Part shown: in pieces, positions 1-6,833 of the stretch
How the letters are laid out: every line of letters begins with the position of its first letter
Position numbering within the stretch: the stretch's first letter is position 1
Assembly: GCA_964353225.1 (NCBI GenBank)
Contig: CAYGVA010000029.1
Coordinates: forward strand, 1 to 30,310
Source of the DNA: PCC-6406 sp964353225
Lineage (GTDB): Bacteria; Cyanobacteriota; Cyanobacteriia; Phormidesmidales; Phormidesmidaceae
Reading direction: 5' to 3'
DNA length: 30,310 nucleotides
Translations under genes and position numbers: made by a program
Notes under the pieces: generated by a model
The model's input: only the letters and a program-made list of their open reading frames with translations
Databases searched by the model: none
Told to the model about the DNA's origin: nothing

Positions 1-36
1 CTTCTACTTTAATTGGGTTACCCGTAGATGTCTCAC

Positions 37-720
37 CTATGTTGTCACGTTGGGGGGGGATATCGTCCCCTTAACTCCATCTCTGCTGGCGCTGTCTTCT
101 TGTCTTGGAGATGAATTTTCTACACACACAGGAGCCGCAGCTTGTGGGTGGTCTGTTGTAGTGTCTAAGGATTTTGAAGAGGGTTCTGGAGAGGGTTTTG
201 TTAAGGGATTGCCCTCTGGTATCGAACCAGATTGATCGGATGGCTCACTTCGGTTTGATACCAGAGGACGATCCGGTTTGATACCAGAGAACGATTCGGG
301 AGCAACGACATTTAACAGGGCCGGTACAAGATTCTCCCAGATGGGGCGGATGTGGACTGTGGTCAGCCCATTGAAGCGATGCACCTTGGTCTGAATATAT
401 CCATGGTCCCGGAGCCAAGAGATCGCTTTCCGGGCTGTTTCCGGCTTGACACGACATTCGGCCCCCCAATCTGTATAAGTTTTAGCAAGCCAGAGATAGC
501 CATTTTTCTTCACCCTGACTCGGGGTTGACCATTTTTGCCAGGGCTGAACCAGTAAATAATTTGGTTCAGAATAAAGGCTCTATAGAGATTCCCCTCACA
601 TAGATCAATGAAGGGCAGCGCGACGCTAATGTAAGTGCCTTTGAGCTTTTCCCACAGAACCGTTAGATCACGACTAATCTCTGCAGGTGGTGTGATGTGT
701 ACCATAGAGAATGAGCCCAC
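37..720 (-). CDS. Winged-helix plasmid replication-type protein
   Basis: A 227-aa protein whose first ~135 residues look like the winged-helix domain of plasmid or phage replication initiators (RepA/O-like). Visible landmarks are an N-terminal helical stretch with LNQIIYWF, a KNGYLWLAKTY segment, and the helix-turn-helix-like VKPETARKAISWLRDHGYI at about residues 90-110. The C-terminal ~90 residues are low-complexity, rich in S, P, E and T, and probably disordered. The start used is GTG at 720. An ATG fifteen bases downstream (705) is equally plausible because neither has a strong ribosome-binding site. The C-terminal coding region carries iteron-like DNA repeats, which supports a replication role. 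Replication initiator is inference; a transcription regulator with the same fold is possible. Confidence 0.5.
   Translation of the reverse strand: MGSFSMVHITPPAEISRDLTVLWEKLKGTYISVALPFIDLCEGNLYRAFILNQIIYWFSPGKNGQPRVRVKKNGYLWLAKTYTDWGAECRVKPETARKAISWLRDHGYIQTKVHRFNGLTTVHIRPIWENLVPALLNVVAPESFSGIKPDRPLVSNRSEPSDQSGSIPEGNPLTKPSPEPSSKSLDTTTDHPQAAAPVCVENSSPRQEDSASRDGVKGTISPPNVTT
214..289. repeat. Iteron-like repeats inside the replication-type gene
   Basis: The 16-mer CGGTTTGATACCAGAG occurs at 251-266 and again exactly at 274-289. A third copy, inverted and with one mismatch over 15 bases, lies at 214-228. The two direct copies are 23 bp apart, about two helical turns and not a multiple of three. 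They therefore encode different residues in the overlapping gene, which points to selection on the DNA rather than the protein. The core GGTATCAAA recurs at 7689-7797. Binding sites for the encoded protein, and an origin, are inference. Confidence 0.5.
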
Positions 721-747
721 TCTTAGGAATGGGCGCTAATGAATGCG

Positions 748-785
748 TCACAGGCTTGAGGTGTGGTAGCCAGGTGAGCCTGTGA
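748..785. repeat. 9-bp inverted repeat upstream of the replication-type gene
   Basis: TCACAGGCT at 748-756 is matched by AGCCTGTGA at 777-785, with a 20-bp spacer. It lies 28 bp upstream of the GTG start of the minus-strand gene, where an operator or leader-RNA stem would be expected. No -35/-10 pair could be assigned confidently. Confidence 0.35.
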
Positions 786-797
786 CAGTGATTAGGT

Positions 798-828
798 CCT
801 CGCTAGTTGGCGCTAGCGGGGCTTTTTG
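798..828 (+). terminator. Rho-independent terminator, plus strand
   Basis: A 9-bp stem with one G-U pair (CCTCGCTAG / CTAGCGGGG), a 6-nt loop, then CTTTTTGC. It points rightward immediately upstream of the leftward replication-type gene. No plus-strand gene was seen before it. It may end a short transcript that is antisense to the replication gene. Confidence 0.55.
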
Positions 829-1087
829 CTATCGGATATCTAGTCGCGTTTCATCACTGGCCCATTCAAGAATGAAGTGCAACACCTGCCAAAAGCCGCT
901 CTTGATGGGGCGAGAGGGATATCTCCTCGATCCGGGCGAAACCCTGTCTGCTGTAGGGACAGCGAGAAATCCATATACTCAGATCTCTAAGAACGACTCC
1001 AGCAGCTTTGTGCAGGCCGTTGCACTTGAAATTTGAATCTACGACTTATGCAGGGGAATAAGCACTTGCATCCCCCTCCTCTAAAAC

Positions 1088-1384
1088 CTTCTTGATGGGG
1101 TAGCTGAAGCGTTGCTGCAAGGGATGACCAGTGCTGACATGGTCTGCCAGTTGGGGTTCCCACGCGCCAGGGCTGCTCAATTACTAGGGGCTACATTTGC
1201 CGACGATGGCATGATTGACGCCGACTAAATACGTGTTTACTGGCACCTCCTGCGGTGCTATATGGTGGAAATCGGGCATAGAAACTCTCAAAAAAAACAG
1301 GATGCGGCTACTTTTTGTGCGGCATCCCGTTGGGGTTATGAACAATATTCTGTTATTCACGACCAGCTATCTAGCCAGGGGTGA
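1088..1384 (+). pseudogene. Possible decayed gene, two in-frame pieces
   Basis: One reading frame looks protein-like on both sides of a single TAA at 1226-1228. The first piece includes ATG 1124 and reads MTSADMVCQLGF and onward. The second, from about ATG 1262, runs 40 codons to TGA at 1382-1384 and contains the stretch AATFCAASRWGYEQYS. Neither piece has a clear ribosome-binding site and I do not recognise the family. It could be a remnant gene with a point nonsense mutation or a chance open frame. The rest of 829-1470 shows nothing convincing. Confidence 0.25.
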
Positions 1385-1470
1385 TTAATTTCCAATACTA
1401 CCTGAATAAATCTATATTCCAATAGTAGAGTTGAAATTTTTTGTTGAAATATGGAAAAAATAGATCGGAC

Positions 1471-1500
1471 TTGGCAATTCGATGCAGATAGCACTATAAT
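1471..1500 (+). promoter_or_regulatory. Sigma70-type promoter
   Basis: TTGGCA at 1471-1476 and a perfect TATAAT at 1495-1500 are separated by 18 bp. The expected start site is about 1507. This is the best promoter match in the window. It drives either a short RNA ending at the terminator at 1580 or the downstream small gene. Confidence 0.6.
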
Positions 1501-1506
1501 TGTTCT

Positions 1507-1580
1507 CACAAATCAATAAATTAGTACCCCTGACGGGCCGAACCTACGCACATGTGTGCGATTTCGGCCCGTCTTTTTTT
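1507..1580 (+). ncRNA. Possible ~75-nt small RNA or attenuated leader
   Basis: The interval lies between a good promoter and a very strong intrinsic terminator and has no open frame of its own. A transcript of about 75 nt is expected. It could be a free small RNA, for example for plasmid control, or an attenuator leader for the ribbon-helix-helix gene that begins 20 bases after the T-run. The 5' boundary is inferred from the promoter only. Confidence 0.4.
1532..1580 (+). terminator. Strong rho-independent terminator
   Basis: A perfect 11-bp stem, GACGGGCCGAA (1532-1542) with TTCGGCCCGTC (1563-1573), is followed by seven Ts. The loop holds a second small stem, CGCACA/TGTGCG. Confidence 0.8.
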
Positions 1581-1599
1581 GCGTATTCACGCTCATGAC

Positions 1600-1860
1600 A
1601 TGAAAATTCCTCAGCATGTTCTAGATCATCTGCCACAGCCACAGCCACAGAAAGGGCTTCGAGATCGACCCAGCATCTATACAGAGAGGAAGCGCGCAAG
1701 ATCAATCTCGTTGACTGATACAGCCATCCAAAAGGCTGATTATCTTCAATCTGAATTGCAGCTTTCTTCGAGGAGTGAGGCGATTGAAATCGCTCTACGC
1801 TTATGTGCTGTTCTGTCTGACGATGTTCTATCGCAGTCAATTGAAGCCGCTTTTGAATGA
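1600..1860 (+). CDS. Small ribbon-helix-helix DNA-binding protein
   Basis: An 86-aa protein. Residues ~34-68 read RARSISLTDTAIQKADYL followed by a helix with SSRSEAIEIALRL. This is the strand-helix-helix pattern of CopG/Arc-type regulators, with the SRSEAI turn typical of the family. The start is ATG 1600: an earlier in-frame ATG at 1552 lies inside the terminator hairpin and is unlikely. The N-terminus is proline/glutamine rich (LPQPQPQK). No toxin gene follows, so an antitoxin role is not supported. Plasmid copy or partition control, or autoregulation through the upstream promoter, is more likely. The role is inferred from fold only. Confidence 0.6.
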   Translation: MKIPQHVLDHLPQPQPQKGLRDRPSIYTERKRARSISLTDTAIQKADYLQSELQLSSRSEAIEIALRLCAVLSDDVLSQSIEAAFE

Positions 1861-2230
1861 GATTCGGAGCCTTTTGGGGCAACTGAGGTTCGGATCAAAT
1901 AAATCGCTAGAAGCCTTATCTGTCAGGATTTCAGCTTTTATTAAGAGCTGAATATCTATTGCAAATTTCAATTTTTTTTATTATGAAAAGCTGTCTTAAA
2001 TTCAATCAATCGCTTTCCTATCAAGGATTTTGCAGTTATATATATGCTGGCTTTTATTCGTATCGTACTGGAAAGAAACAACTGCTATTATTACTTCAGG
2101 CAATAAATATCGCTTCATTTGCCTTGCAAGCCTATATCTCGCTTTTGTTCATGCTGGAGCATGGTTAGCAGCAGTACATATGCTACGAGATTTAGCTTCG
2201 CTTACAACGTCAATCATTCTCTTGAATATT
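1861..2230. other. AT-rich gene-free leader of the recombinase
   Basis: About 370 bases between the small regulator and the recombinase start. It is AT-rich with a T8 run near 1971. Open frames here translate to hydrophobic, unrecognisable peptides and I see no supported gene or clear promoter. Confidence 0.4.
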
Positions 2231-4339
2231 ATGGACAAATCAATCAAGTCGATGCTCGATCTTCACGATCTTTTTTGCGATGACATTCGCAACCGTTACC
2301 CCAAAAAGCGGGCGACTCAGATCATCAGTGAAATGGAGTCGGGGTTAATCCGACTCGTGCTTCCTACGGTGGGGTTTGATCTGCCCCAGGGTCGGACGAA
2401 AATTACGAAGTCGATCAAGTGTCAGGCGCGGGACTTCATGGCCAAGTTTTCAATCTCGCGGTTGCCGAAGGCGGTAACTCGGTTTGAGACCTATCTACCG
2501 GAGGCTCCTGTTACTGAGAGCAGTCGCAACACCTATGGCAATCGCGTGCGGCAGTGGTTCACTTGGGCTGCACAGACTCGGTATTGGCCGGGTGCGCCGA
2601 TGTCGTCGGAGATGGCGGCTCAATGTGCGCCCCTATCTCTCCACGGACATGGCTCGATCACGACGGTGAAGTTGACGAAGCGGCGGGGGATCTATCGCAC
2701 CTATGGCCTGAAGGTGGAGCAAATGAATCCGGCGCTGCGCCAATGGTATGAGGATGCGTGTACGTTTCTGTCTCGCACGAATCAACCCGGACGACCGTTC
2801 GGCCCGATTGCGCCCTACACGCTCCGCTGCTATTCCCGAACGTGGCGGCTGATTCTCGGGTGGCAGCATCGCTACAACGGGGTCCCGCTGGAGGCGTTGG
2901 GGCCGCAGCATATTTTCCCGATGGTTGATCTGGATGAGTTTGAGCAGATGACGCCGGCTCAACAGGCTAAGTGCTGGCGTAAGGCACAGCGGGAGTTGGA
3001 GACCATCATCTGCAGCTACCGCGATTTTCTCTTGCAGGAGATGCGGGCGTTTAGTCCTCATACTTGGCATGTCAAGTTGGTACACACGATGGCGGCGGGG
3101 CGGGTACTTTATGCCGATTGGGTGACGGTGGCGGATGACTATGAGCAGTTGCCGGTGTTCAAGACGTTACGGGCGGCCTATGGGGAGATTCAGGAGGCGG
3201 TGAATGAACGGCAGCGGTCGATCGATGTGGCGTGCCTGGCTCAAAAGTGGCCGCTTATACCGCAGGGCAGTACGGCGCTGGAGGTGTTTCAGCAGGGGGT
3301 GACGGAGCCGATGCGGCTGGATTGTCGGCCTCGCACCTACAGCCGTAAGCTCCGCTCGCCGCGACGCATTGCTCACCGCTACCAGCAGTTTTTACGGGTG
3401 GCTTACATGAGCTGGATTCCGCCGTTACGGCAGCAGGTGGACCGCAGCCTCAAGGTTGCGTTGAGTTGCCCTGTGATTAGGCCACAGGAGGTGCCGCCGG
3501 ACGGGGTCTATTACCCGCTACCGCCGGATGAGGTGCGGCAGCGCAATGCGGTGGGGCAGGTGGAGGACAACTATGTCTATCACACGTATGTCCTGAATGG
3601 ACGACGCTATCCGGAGGGGATCTGGATTCGAGAGGTACAGCAGCAGAAAACCCGGAAGTCGCTGGGCATCCATCGCACGATTATTCCTAATCGGCGCTTT
3701 GATGATGGGTCCTGTCTCTATGACTATCAGGCTAGGTATCTGGAGGGGGTCTGGTGGCCGTCATCACAGGGCCGGAAGCCTTACACGGGCTCGGATCCGC
3801 GTTATCAGGACACGCGGGGAGATTGGCTCTCGACGGGGCGGGCTGAGTGTCAGCCGCAGCACGATACGGTGCTCACGGATGGGGATGGGGTGCCTTGGCG
3901 GGTGGGGTTTCTCTTTGTCAGTCCGACAACGGGGCGGCCCTATTGCGAGTACAGCTATCTCCACACGATTCGCACGAATGCCCATCGTTTGATTGGCCGG
4001 GCGGTGACGCCCCACACCATGAGATATTTCTGGGCGACGTGGGCCTACCAGGTGGGGCTATCGGACCAGGAGATTCGCTCGTTGGCGTTCATGATGGGGC
4101 ATTCGCCGGACACTTTGCGGCGCATGTACGCCAAGATGACGCCGGATGAACAACAACGGCCCATTGAGGATGCCATTCTGGCCCGCCTTTGTCGTTCGGA
4201 TTCGGAGGAGGATGCGATTTCTCTCAACCGTATCTTGCGGGCGCTGCATCATTTAGAGCAAGCGCAGCTGCGACAGGTGTCTCACCAGGTGCAGAAGTTG
4301 TTAGATGAGGGGGATGAGGGGGCCATGGTCACGGTGTGA
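2231..4339 (+). CDS. Large tyrosine recombinase/integrase
   Basis: Starting at ATG 2231 this is 702 aa, about twice the length of a simple XerC/D protein. The C-terminus carries the catalytic signature of the tyrosine recombinase family: H595-T-M-R598, then G-H624-S and the nucleophile Y633 in RRMYAKM. The long N-terminal half, with arm and core binding regions, has no motif I can name. An open frame continues upstream to 2030, but that part is hydrophobic and of different base composition, so ATG 2231 (MDKSIKSM) is preferred; no clear ribosome-binding site decides it. Likely roles are plasmid resolution or integration of mobile DNA. The GC-rich gene contrasts with its AT-rich flanks. Confidence 0.8.
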   Translation: MDKSIKSMLDLHDLFCDDIRNRYPKKRATQIISEMESGLIRLVLPTVGFDLPQGRTKITKSIKCQARDFMAKFSISRLPKAVTRFETYLPEAPVTESSRNTYGNRVRQWFTWAAQTRYWPGAPMSSEMAAQCAPLSLHGHGSITTVKLTKRRGIYRTYGLKVEQMNPALRQWYEDACTFLSRTNQPGRPFGPIAPYTLRCYSRTWRLILGWQHRYNGVPLEALGPQHIFPMVDLDEFEQMTPAQQAKCWRKAQRELETIICSYRDFLLQEMRAFSPHTWHVKLVHTMAAGRVLYADWVTVADDYEQLPVFKTLRAAYGEIQEAVNERQRSIDVACLAQKWPLIPQGSTALEVFQQGVTEPMRLDCRPRTYSRKLRSPRRIAHRYQQFLRVAYMSWIPPLRQQVDRSLKVALSCPVIRPQEVPPDGVYYPLPPDEVRQRNAVGQVEDNYVYHTYVLNGRRYPEGIWIREVQQQKTRKSLGIHRTIIPNRRFDDGSCLYDYQARYLEGVWWPSSQGRKPYTGSDPRYQDTRGDWLSTGRAECQPQHDTVLTDGDGVPWRVGFLFVSPTTGRPYCEYSYLHTIRTNAHRLIGRAVTPHTMRYFWATWAYQVGLSDQEIRSLAFMMGHSPDTLRRMYAKMTPDEQQRPIEDAILARLCRSDSEEDAISLNRILRALHHLEQAQLRQVSHQVQKLLDEGDEGAMVTV

Positions 4340-4344
4340 TCTGG

Positions 4345-4481
4345 GGCACTGACCTGTTAAAGAGTGATGAACGCTGTAAATCCTCTCTCTACAAGTATTT
4401 CAGCGCTTTTGCCTTGAATTAGTGAAAATCATTGCCTCGCAAGGGATTCGAGCACCCATCACCCTCTTAAGAGACAGTGCC
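4345..4481. mobile_element. 137-bp MITE related to the IS1-like elements at 18.4-21.2 kb
   Basis: The ends are GGCACTG at 4345 and CAGTGCC at 4481. The outer 25 bp of each arm match at about 18 positions by eye. The left arm also carries the internal AATCC...TATTTCAG block seen at the left ends of the IS1-like elements at 18431 and 18532. There is no coding capacity. It begins six bases after the recombinase stop. No target duplication is obvious. Confidence 0.6.
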
Positions 4482-4533
4482 TCATTTGGGCCATGGGCAG
4501 TCGGAGATGCAAACCGTAGGAGTTGGCTTCAGA

Positions 4534-4727
4534 ATGCCCAGAATAATCCCCACCCAGATGAAAGGCTTGGTGCTGATCACGGGGGTCCTTAGCCTGCTGG
4601 GGTGCGATGCAGCCCCGACCTTGCCAGATAGCGAGGTGGCTTATGTGGTCAACGATTCAGTGGTGGATGGCGGCAGCTTTCGGGTCCGTTACCTGGAGAA
4701 GCAAACCCTAGGAAAAGAAATCAAGAT
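4534..4727 (+). pseudogene. Truncated lipoprotein-like fragment
   Basis: From ATG 4534, preceded by TAGGAG at 4517-4522, the translation begins with a short basic stretch, then LVLITGVLSLLGC, a good lipoprotein signal with cysteine, then DAAPTLPDSEVAYVVNDS. After about 4727 the frame stays open to 5001 but runs antisense through the KfrA-like gene and gives only a serine/leucine-rich shadow. The original 3' part seems to have been replaced at a junction near 4728. The mature domain is not recognisable. Confidence 0.4.
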
Positions 4728-5537
4728 TCACGTCTGTTCAGACTGTCGAACCCTCTCTTCCGCAGCCCTTGCCCTACCCTCCTTCTCAACAAGCTGCTGG
4801 TTGAGGTCTTTAATCTCTTCTCTCAATTCAGAGATAAGTTGTCTATCCCTTTCAACCTGCTCTCTTACGCTTGCCTGGTACCGTTGGTACTCATCCTCCC
4901 TGGCATTTGCCCTGCCTTTCTCTTCTGCTGAATTCCGAAGTGATATCTGCAGCCCACCGAATTCCTCTCGAAGAAGACCGTATTGGGAGGTGAGTTCTTG
5001 ATATCTCGCCTTCACTTGCTCATGTTCAACACAGAGCGGATCGTATTTCTCTTGCAGCTCGTTTTGCTCAGACCGGGTGCTTGCAAGGGCTCGCTGAAGT
5101 TCTGCAATCGCCTTATTGGCAGTCTCTAGCTTGGCCAATGCATCTTCAACGATTGACGCCTCTTGCTCATTAACCTCTCGCACCTCCTGTTCAATGCGCT
5201 CGGATGCATACTGCCACACTTCCCGAGCAATCTTCTCAACGATTTGAAGCAGAGCCTCAGGAACGTCATCCTGACTTTCCGACTTATCACCCTCCGATGA
5301 AACGCCACTCTCCCCATTCTTCATCCGGTTGTAGAGATCCTGAAATTGTCGTTCTGATGGCGTCTCCCCGTGTTCACAGGACCACCACGCCTCAACTGGC
5401 TTCTTCGCCGTGGTGGTAGAGCCAACCTTCCCGCATTGAAGCCACACGCGGTACGGATTGATGACCTCACCAGCCTCTTTCAGCTCGAAACAGGCCGCAA
5501 AGACCATCTGTGGCGTGAGTTTCGGGGAAATGGGCAT
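4728..5537 (-). CDS. KfrA-like DNA-binding coiled-coil protein
   Basis: A 269-aa protein. Residues ~6-75 resemble the KfrA N-terminal DNA-binding domain: LTPQMVFAACFELKEAGEVI followed by PYRVWLQCGKVGSTTT. From ~residue 95 to the end it is a long coiled coil with heptads rich in E, Q, L and R. KfrA proteins are plasmid-encoded, bind their own promoter, and form filament-like structures that aid stable inheritance. Two palindromic operators lie directly upstream of this start (5550-5596), which fits autorepression. The ATG start at 5537 gives the full N-terminal domain. No partition ATPase is adjacent in this window. Confidence 0.7.
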   Translation of the reverse strand: MPISPKLTPQMVFAACFELKEAGEVINPYRVWLQCGKVGSTTTAKKPVEAWWSCEHGETPSERQFQDLYNRMKNGESGVSSEGDKSESQDDVPEALLQIVEKIAREVWQYASERIEQEVREVNEQEASIVEDALAKLETANKAIAELQRALASTRSEQNELQEKYDPLCVEHEQVKARYQELTSQYGLLREEFGGLQISLRNSAEEKGRANAREDEYQRYQASVREQVERDRQLISELREEIKDLNQQLVEKEGRARAAEERVRQSEQT

Positions 5538-5549
5538 CGTGTCATCCTT

Positions 5550-5596
5550 ACGGTAAATTTACCGTATAACAATTACTTACCGTTTATATTAACGGT
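5550..5596. promoter_or_regulatory. Paired palindromic operators of the KfrA-like gene
   Basis: ACGGTAAATTTACCGT (5550-5565) is a perfect 16-bp palindrome. A second site, ACCGTT-N6-AACGGT (5579-5596), uses the same ACGGT/ACCGT half-site. They lie 13-60 bp upstream of the KfrA-like start, where an autorepressor operator would be placed. Binding by the adjacent protein is inferred. Confidence 0.6.
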
Positions 5597-5703
5597 TATT
5601 TACGATTATTGGGTGTCGATTCGAATGCCGGAGAAGATCGGCTATCCAGCATTGGAGCGTAGCGGCCGCCAAAGCGCATCCAGGCAGTAAATATAGGGGG
5701 GGG

Positions 5704-5856
5704 AATTTCGACAGGAACTCTCAGTTCCCACAAGGGCTCACGAACCCTGACAAGTCACTTGCCTATAGCGTTCTTGCTGTGGGCTCAATCGTGACCTGTA
5801 TCACCCTCACTCAGGGGTTTGCACCATTACGCTCAGCTTTCTCAGTTAGCCATTAA
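5704..5856 (+). pseudogene. Gene-like open stretch without a start
   Basis: Fifty codons ending at TAA 5854-5856 translate to a plausible peptide with a hydrophobic helix (SLAYSVLAVGSIVTCITL). The frame is open back to about 5593 but contains no ATG, GTG or TTG in a usable place. This may be the 3' remnant of a small membrane-protein gene or chance. The remainder of 5597-5958 shows no other gene. Confidence 0.2.
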
Positions 5857-5958
5857 GGTCAGCTTATTTGGCGGTCAGAAGTCCCTCAGAGACAGCCGCG
5901 ATAGTAGGACTCAAGATGATTGAACAAACCACACATCACATCTAAGGAGTCCAAGACT

Positions 5959-6471
5959 ATGAAACGCTTTGCAATCGCCCTCACCGCTCTGACCATCGCT
6001 TCCGTTGCAGTCGCACCCACCACCTACGCTGCTGTTGATTTCGACCAGCTCCGCCAAGAGAATTTAGAGAAAGACGCCGTTAACTTCGATCAGCTCCGCC
6101 GCGAAAACCTCGATAAAGATGCCGTCGTTGAGATCGAGGTCAAAGGCATTGACTTTGACCAGCTCCGTCGAGAAAACCTGGATAAAGATGCGGTCAACTT
6201 CGACCAACTGCGTCGTGAGAACTTAGACAAGGATGCCGTTGTAGAGCTGGACATCAAAGGCATCGACTTCGACCAACTGCGTCGTGAAAACCTTGATAAG
6301 GATGCCGTAGACTTCGATCAGCTCCGCCAAGAGAACTTAGAGAAAGACGCGGTGGTTGAACTGCAGGCTGGCGTGGACTTTGACCAGCTCCGCCGCGAGA
6401 ACTTGGACAAGGATGCTGTGGATTTTGACCAACTGCGTCGTGAGAACCTCGACAAAGACGCGATCGCATAA
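5959..6471 (+). CDS. Exported protein of eight 15-residue repeats
   Basis: A 170-aa protein. ATG 5959 follows AAGGAG at a good distance; an ATG at 5920 lacks one. Residues 1-~25 form a Sec-type signal peptide, MKRFAIALTALTIASVAVAP and onward, with probable cleavage near TYA-A. The rest is eight copies of [VI][DN]FDQLRxENLxKDA (x = R/Q and D/E), joined in places by short VVEIEVKG-type linkers. The repeats are highly charged and helical in character. No enzyme motif is present and I do not recognise a named family. A periplasmic or surface structural/binding role is only inference. The gene ends on a HIP1 site and is followed closely by the 51-aa gene. Confidence 0.75.
   Translation: MKRFAIALTALTIASVAVAPTTYAAVDFDQLRQENLEKDAVNFDQLRRENLDKDAVVEIEVKGIDFDQLRRENLDKDAVNFDQLRRENLDKDAVVELDIKGIDFDQLRRENLDKDAVDFDQLRQENLEKDAVVELQAGVDFDQLRRENLDKDAVDFDQLRRENLDKDAIA
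6034..6468 (+). repeat. Eight tandem coding repeats (~45 bp units with spacers)
   Basis: Each unit encodes FDQLR[RQ]ENL[DE]KDA. Synonymous codons vary freely between units while the protein sequence is nearly constant, indicating purifying selection on the repeat. Units come mostly in pairs, with VVE-type linkers after units 2, 4 and 6. Confidence 0.85.
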
Positions 6472-6485
6472 GGGAGGGTTTCACC

Positions 6486-6641
6486 ATGGCAACGGCCCAA
6501 TCCCCCTTAACTCGGGTGCATGACCTGCTCGACCAGCTGCAGCAAGAGGTAACGGCTAACAGTTCCTCCCATCACCACCCCTCAAAGCTCAGCTCTGGTA
6601 AACGGCCCGGTTTCGATTGGGCCTGGTGCGAGTCCCTTTAG
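6486..6641 (+). CDS. Small 51-aa protein downstream of the repeat protein
   Basis: ATG 6486 is preceded by GGGAGGG (6471-6477), one of the best ribosome-binding sites here, and lies 15 bases after the preceding stop, so the two genes are probably cotranscribed. The product starts MATAQSPLTRVHDLLDQLQQ, with an amphipathic helix, and ends in a tryptophan-containing tail (FDWAWCESL). No family recognised. A hairpin terminator follows 12 bases after the stop. Confidence 0.5.
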   Translation: MATAQSPLTRVHDLLDQLQQEVTANSSSHHHPSKLSSGKRPGFDWAWCESL

Positions 6642-6653
6642 TTCTCTTTCTGA

Positions 6654-6684
6654 GCCTCCTTAATGTCGTCATTGAGGAGGCTTT
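6654..6684 (+). terminator. Hairpin terminator, weak T-run
   Basis: A 12-bp stem with one G-U pair (GCCTCCTTAATG / CATTGAGGAGGC), loop TCGT, then TTTG. It probably ends the repeat-protein operon, though the T-run is short. Confidence 0.5.
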
Positions 6685-6742
6685 GATTCAGGTTTGGTGT
6701 GAGTCCTGGCTCCTGATGGGTCAATCATCTTGCTCACACCAA

Positions 6743-6772
6743 GGCGTCAGTCGAAACCGGCTGACGCTTTTT
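6743..6772 (+). terminator. Rho-independent terminator
   Basis: A 10-bp stem with one G-U pair (GCGTCAGTCG / CGGCTGACGC), loop AAAC, followed by five Ts. It is the second terminator within 90 bases and lies just upstream of the HNH gene. Before it, GGTGTGAG (6696-6703) pairs with CTCACACC (6733-6740), so 6696-6772 may be a structured short RNA. Confidence 0.65.
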
Positions 6773-6833
6773 CATTGGTGGTTGCAAACAGAACAAGCAT
6801 CGTTATCGTTAACGGACGCCTGGAGCTAAGCCG

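Noticed and set aside
782..1036. 84-codon open frame on the plus strand
   Set aside because: Begins inside the hairpin region, has no ribosome-binding site and no recognisable protein character.
1552..1599. Upstream ATG of the ribbon-helix-helix gene
   Set aside because: It lies within the strong terminator stem-loop; ATG 1600 gives a normal small regulator.
1600..1860. Toxin-antitoxin pair with the ribbon-helix-helix protein as antitoxin
   Set aside because: No second small gene follows before the recombinase.
2030..2230. N-terminal extension of the recombinase
   Set aside because: Hydrophobic, AT-rich and unlike the rest of the protein; ATG 2231 is a more natural start.
3597..3992. 131-codon arginine/glycine-rich frame inside the recombinase
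   Set aside because: Typical out-of-frame shadow of a GC-rich gene.
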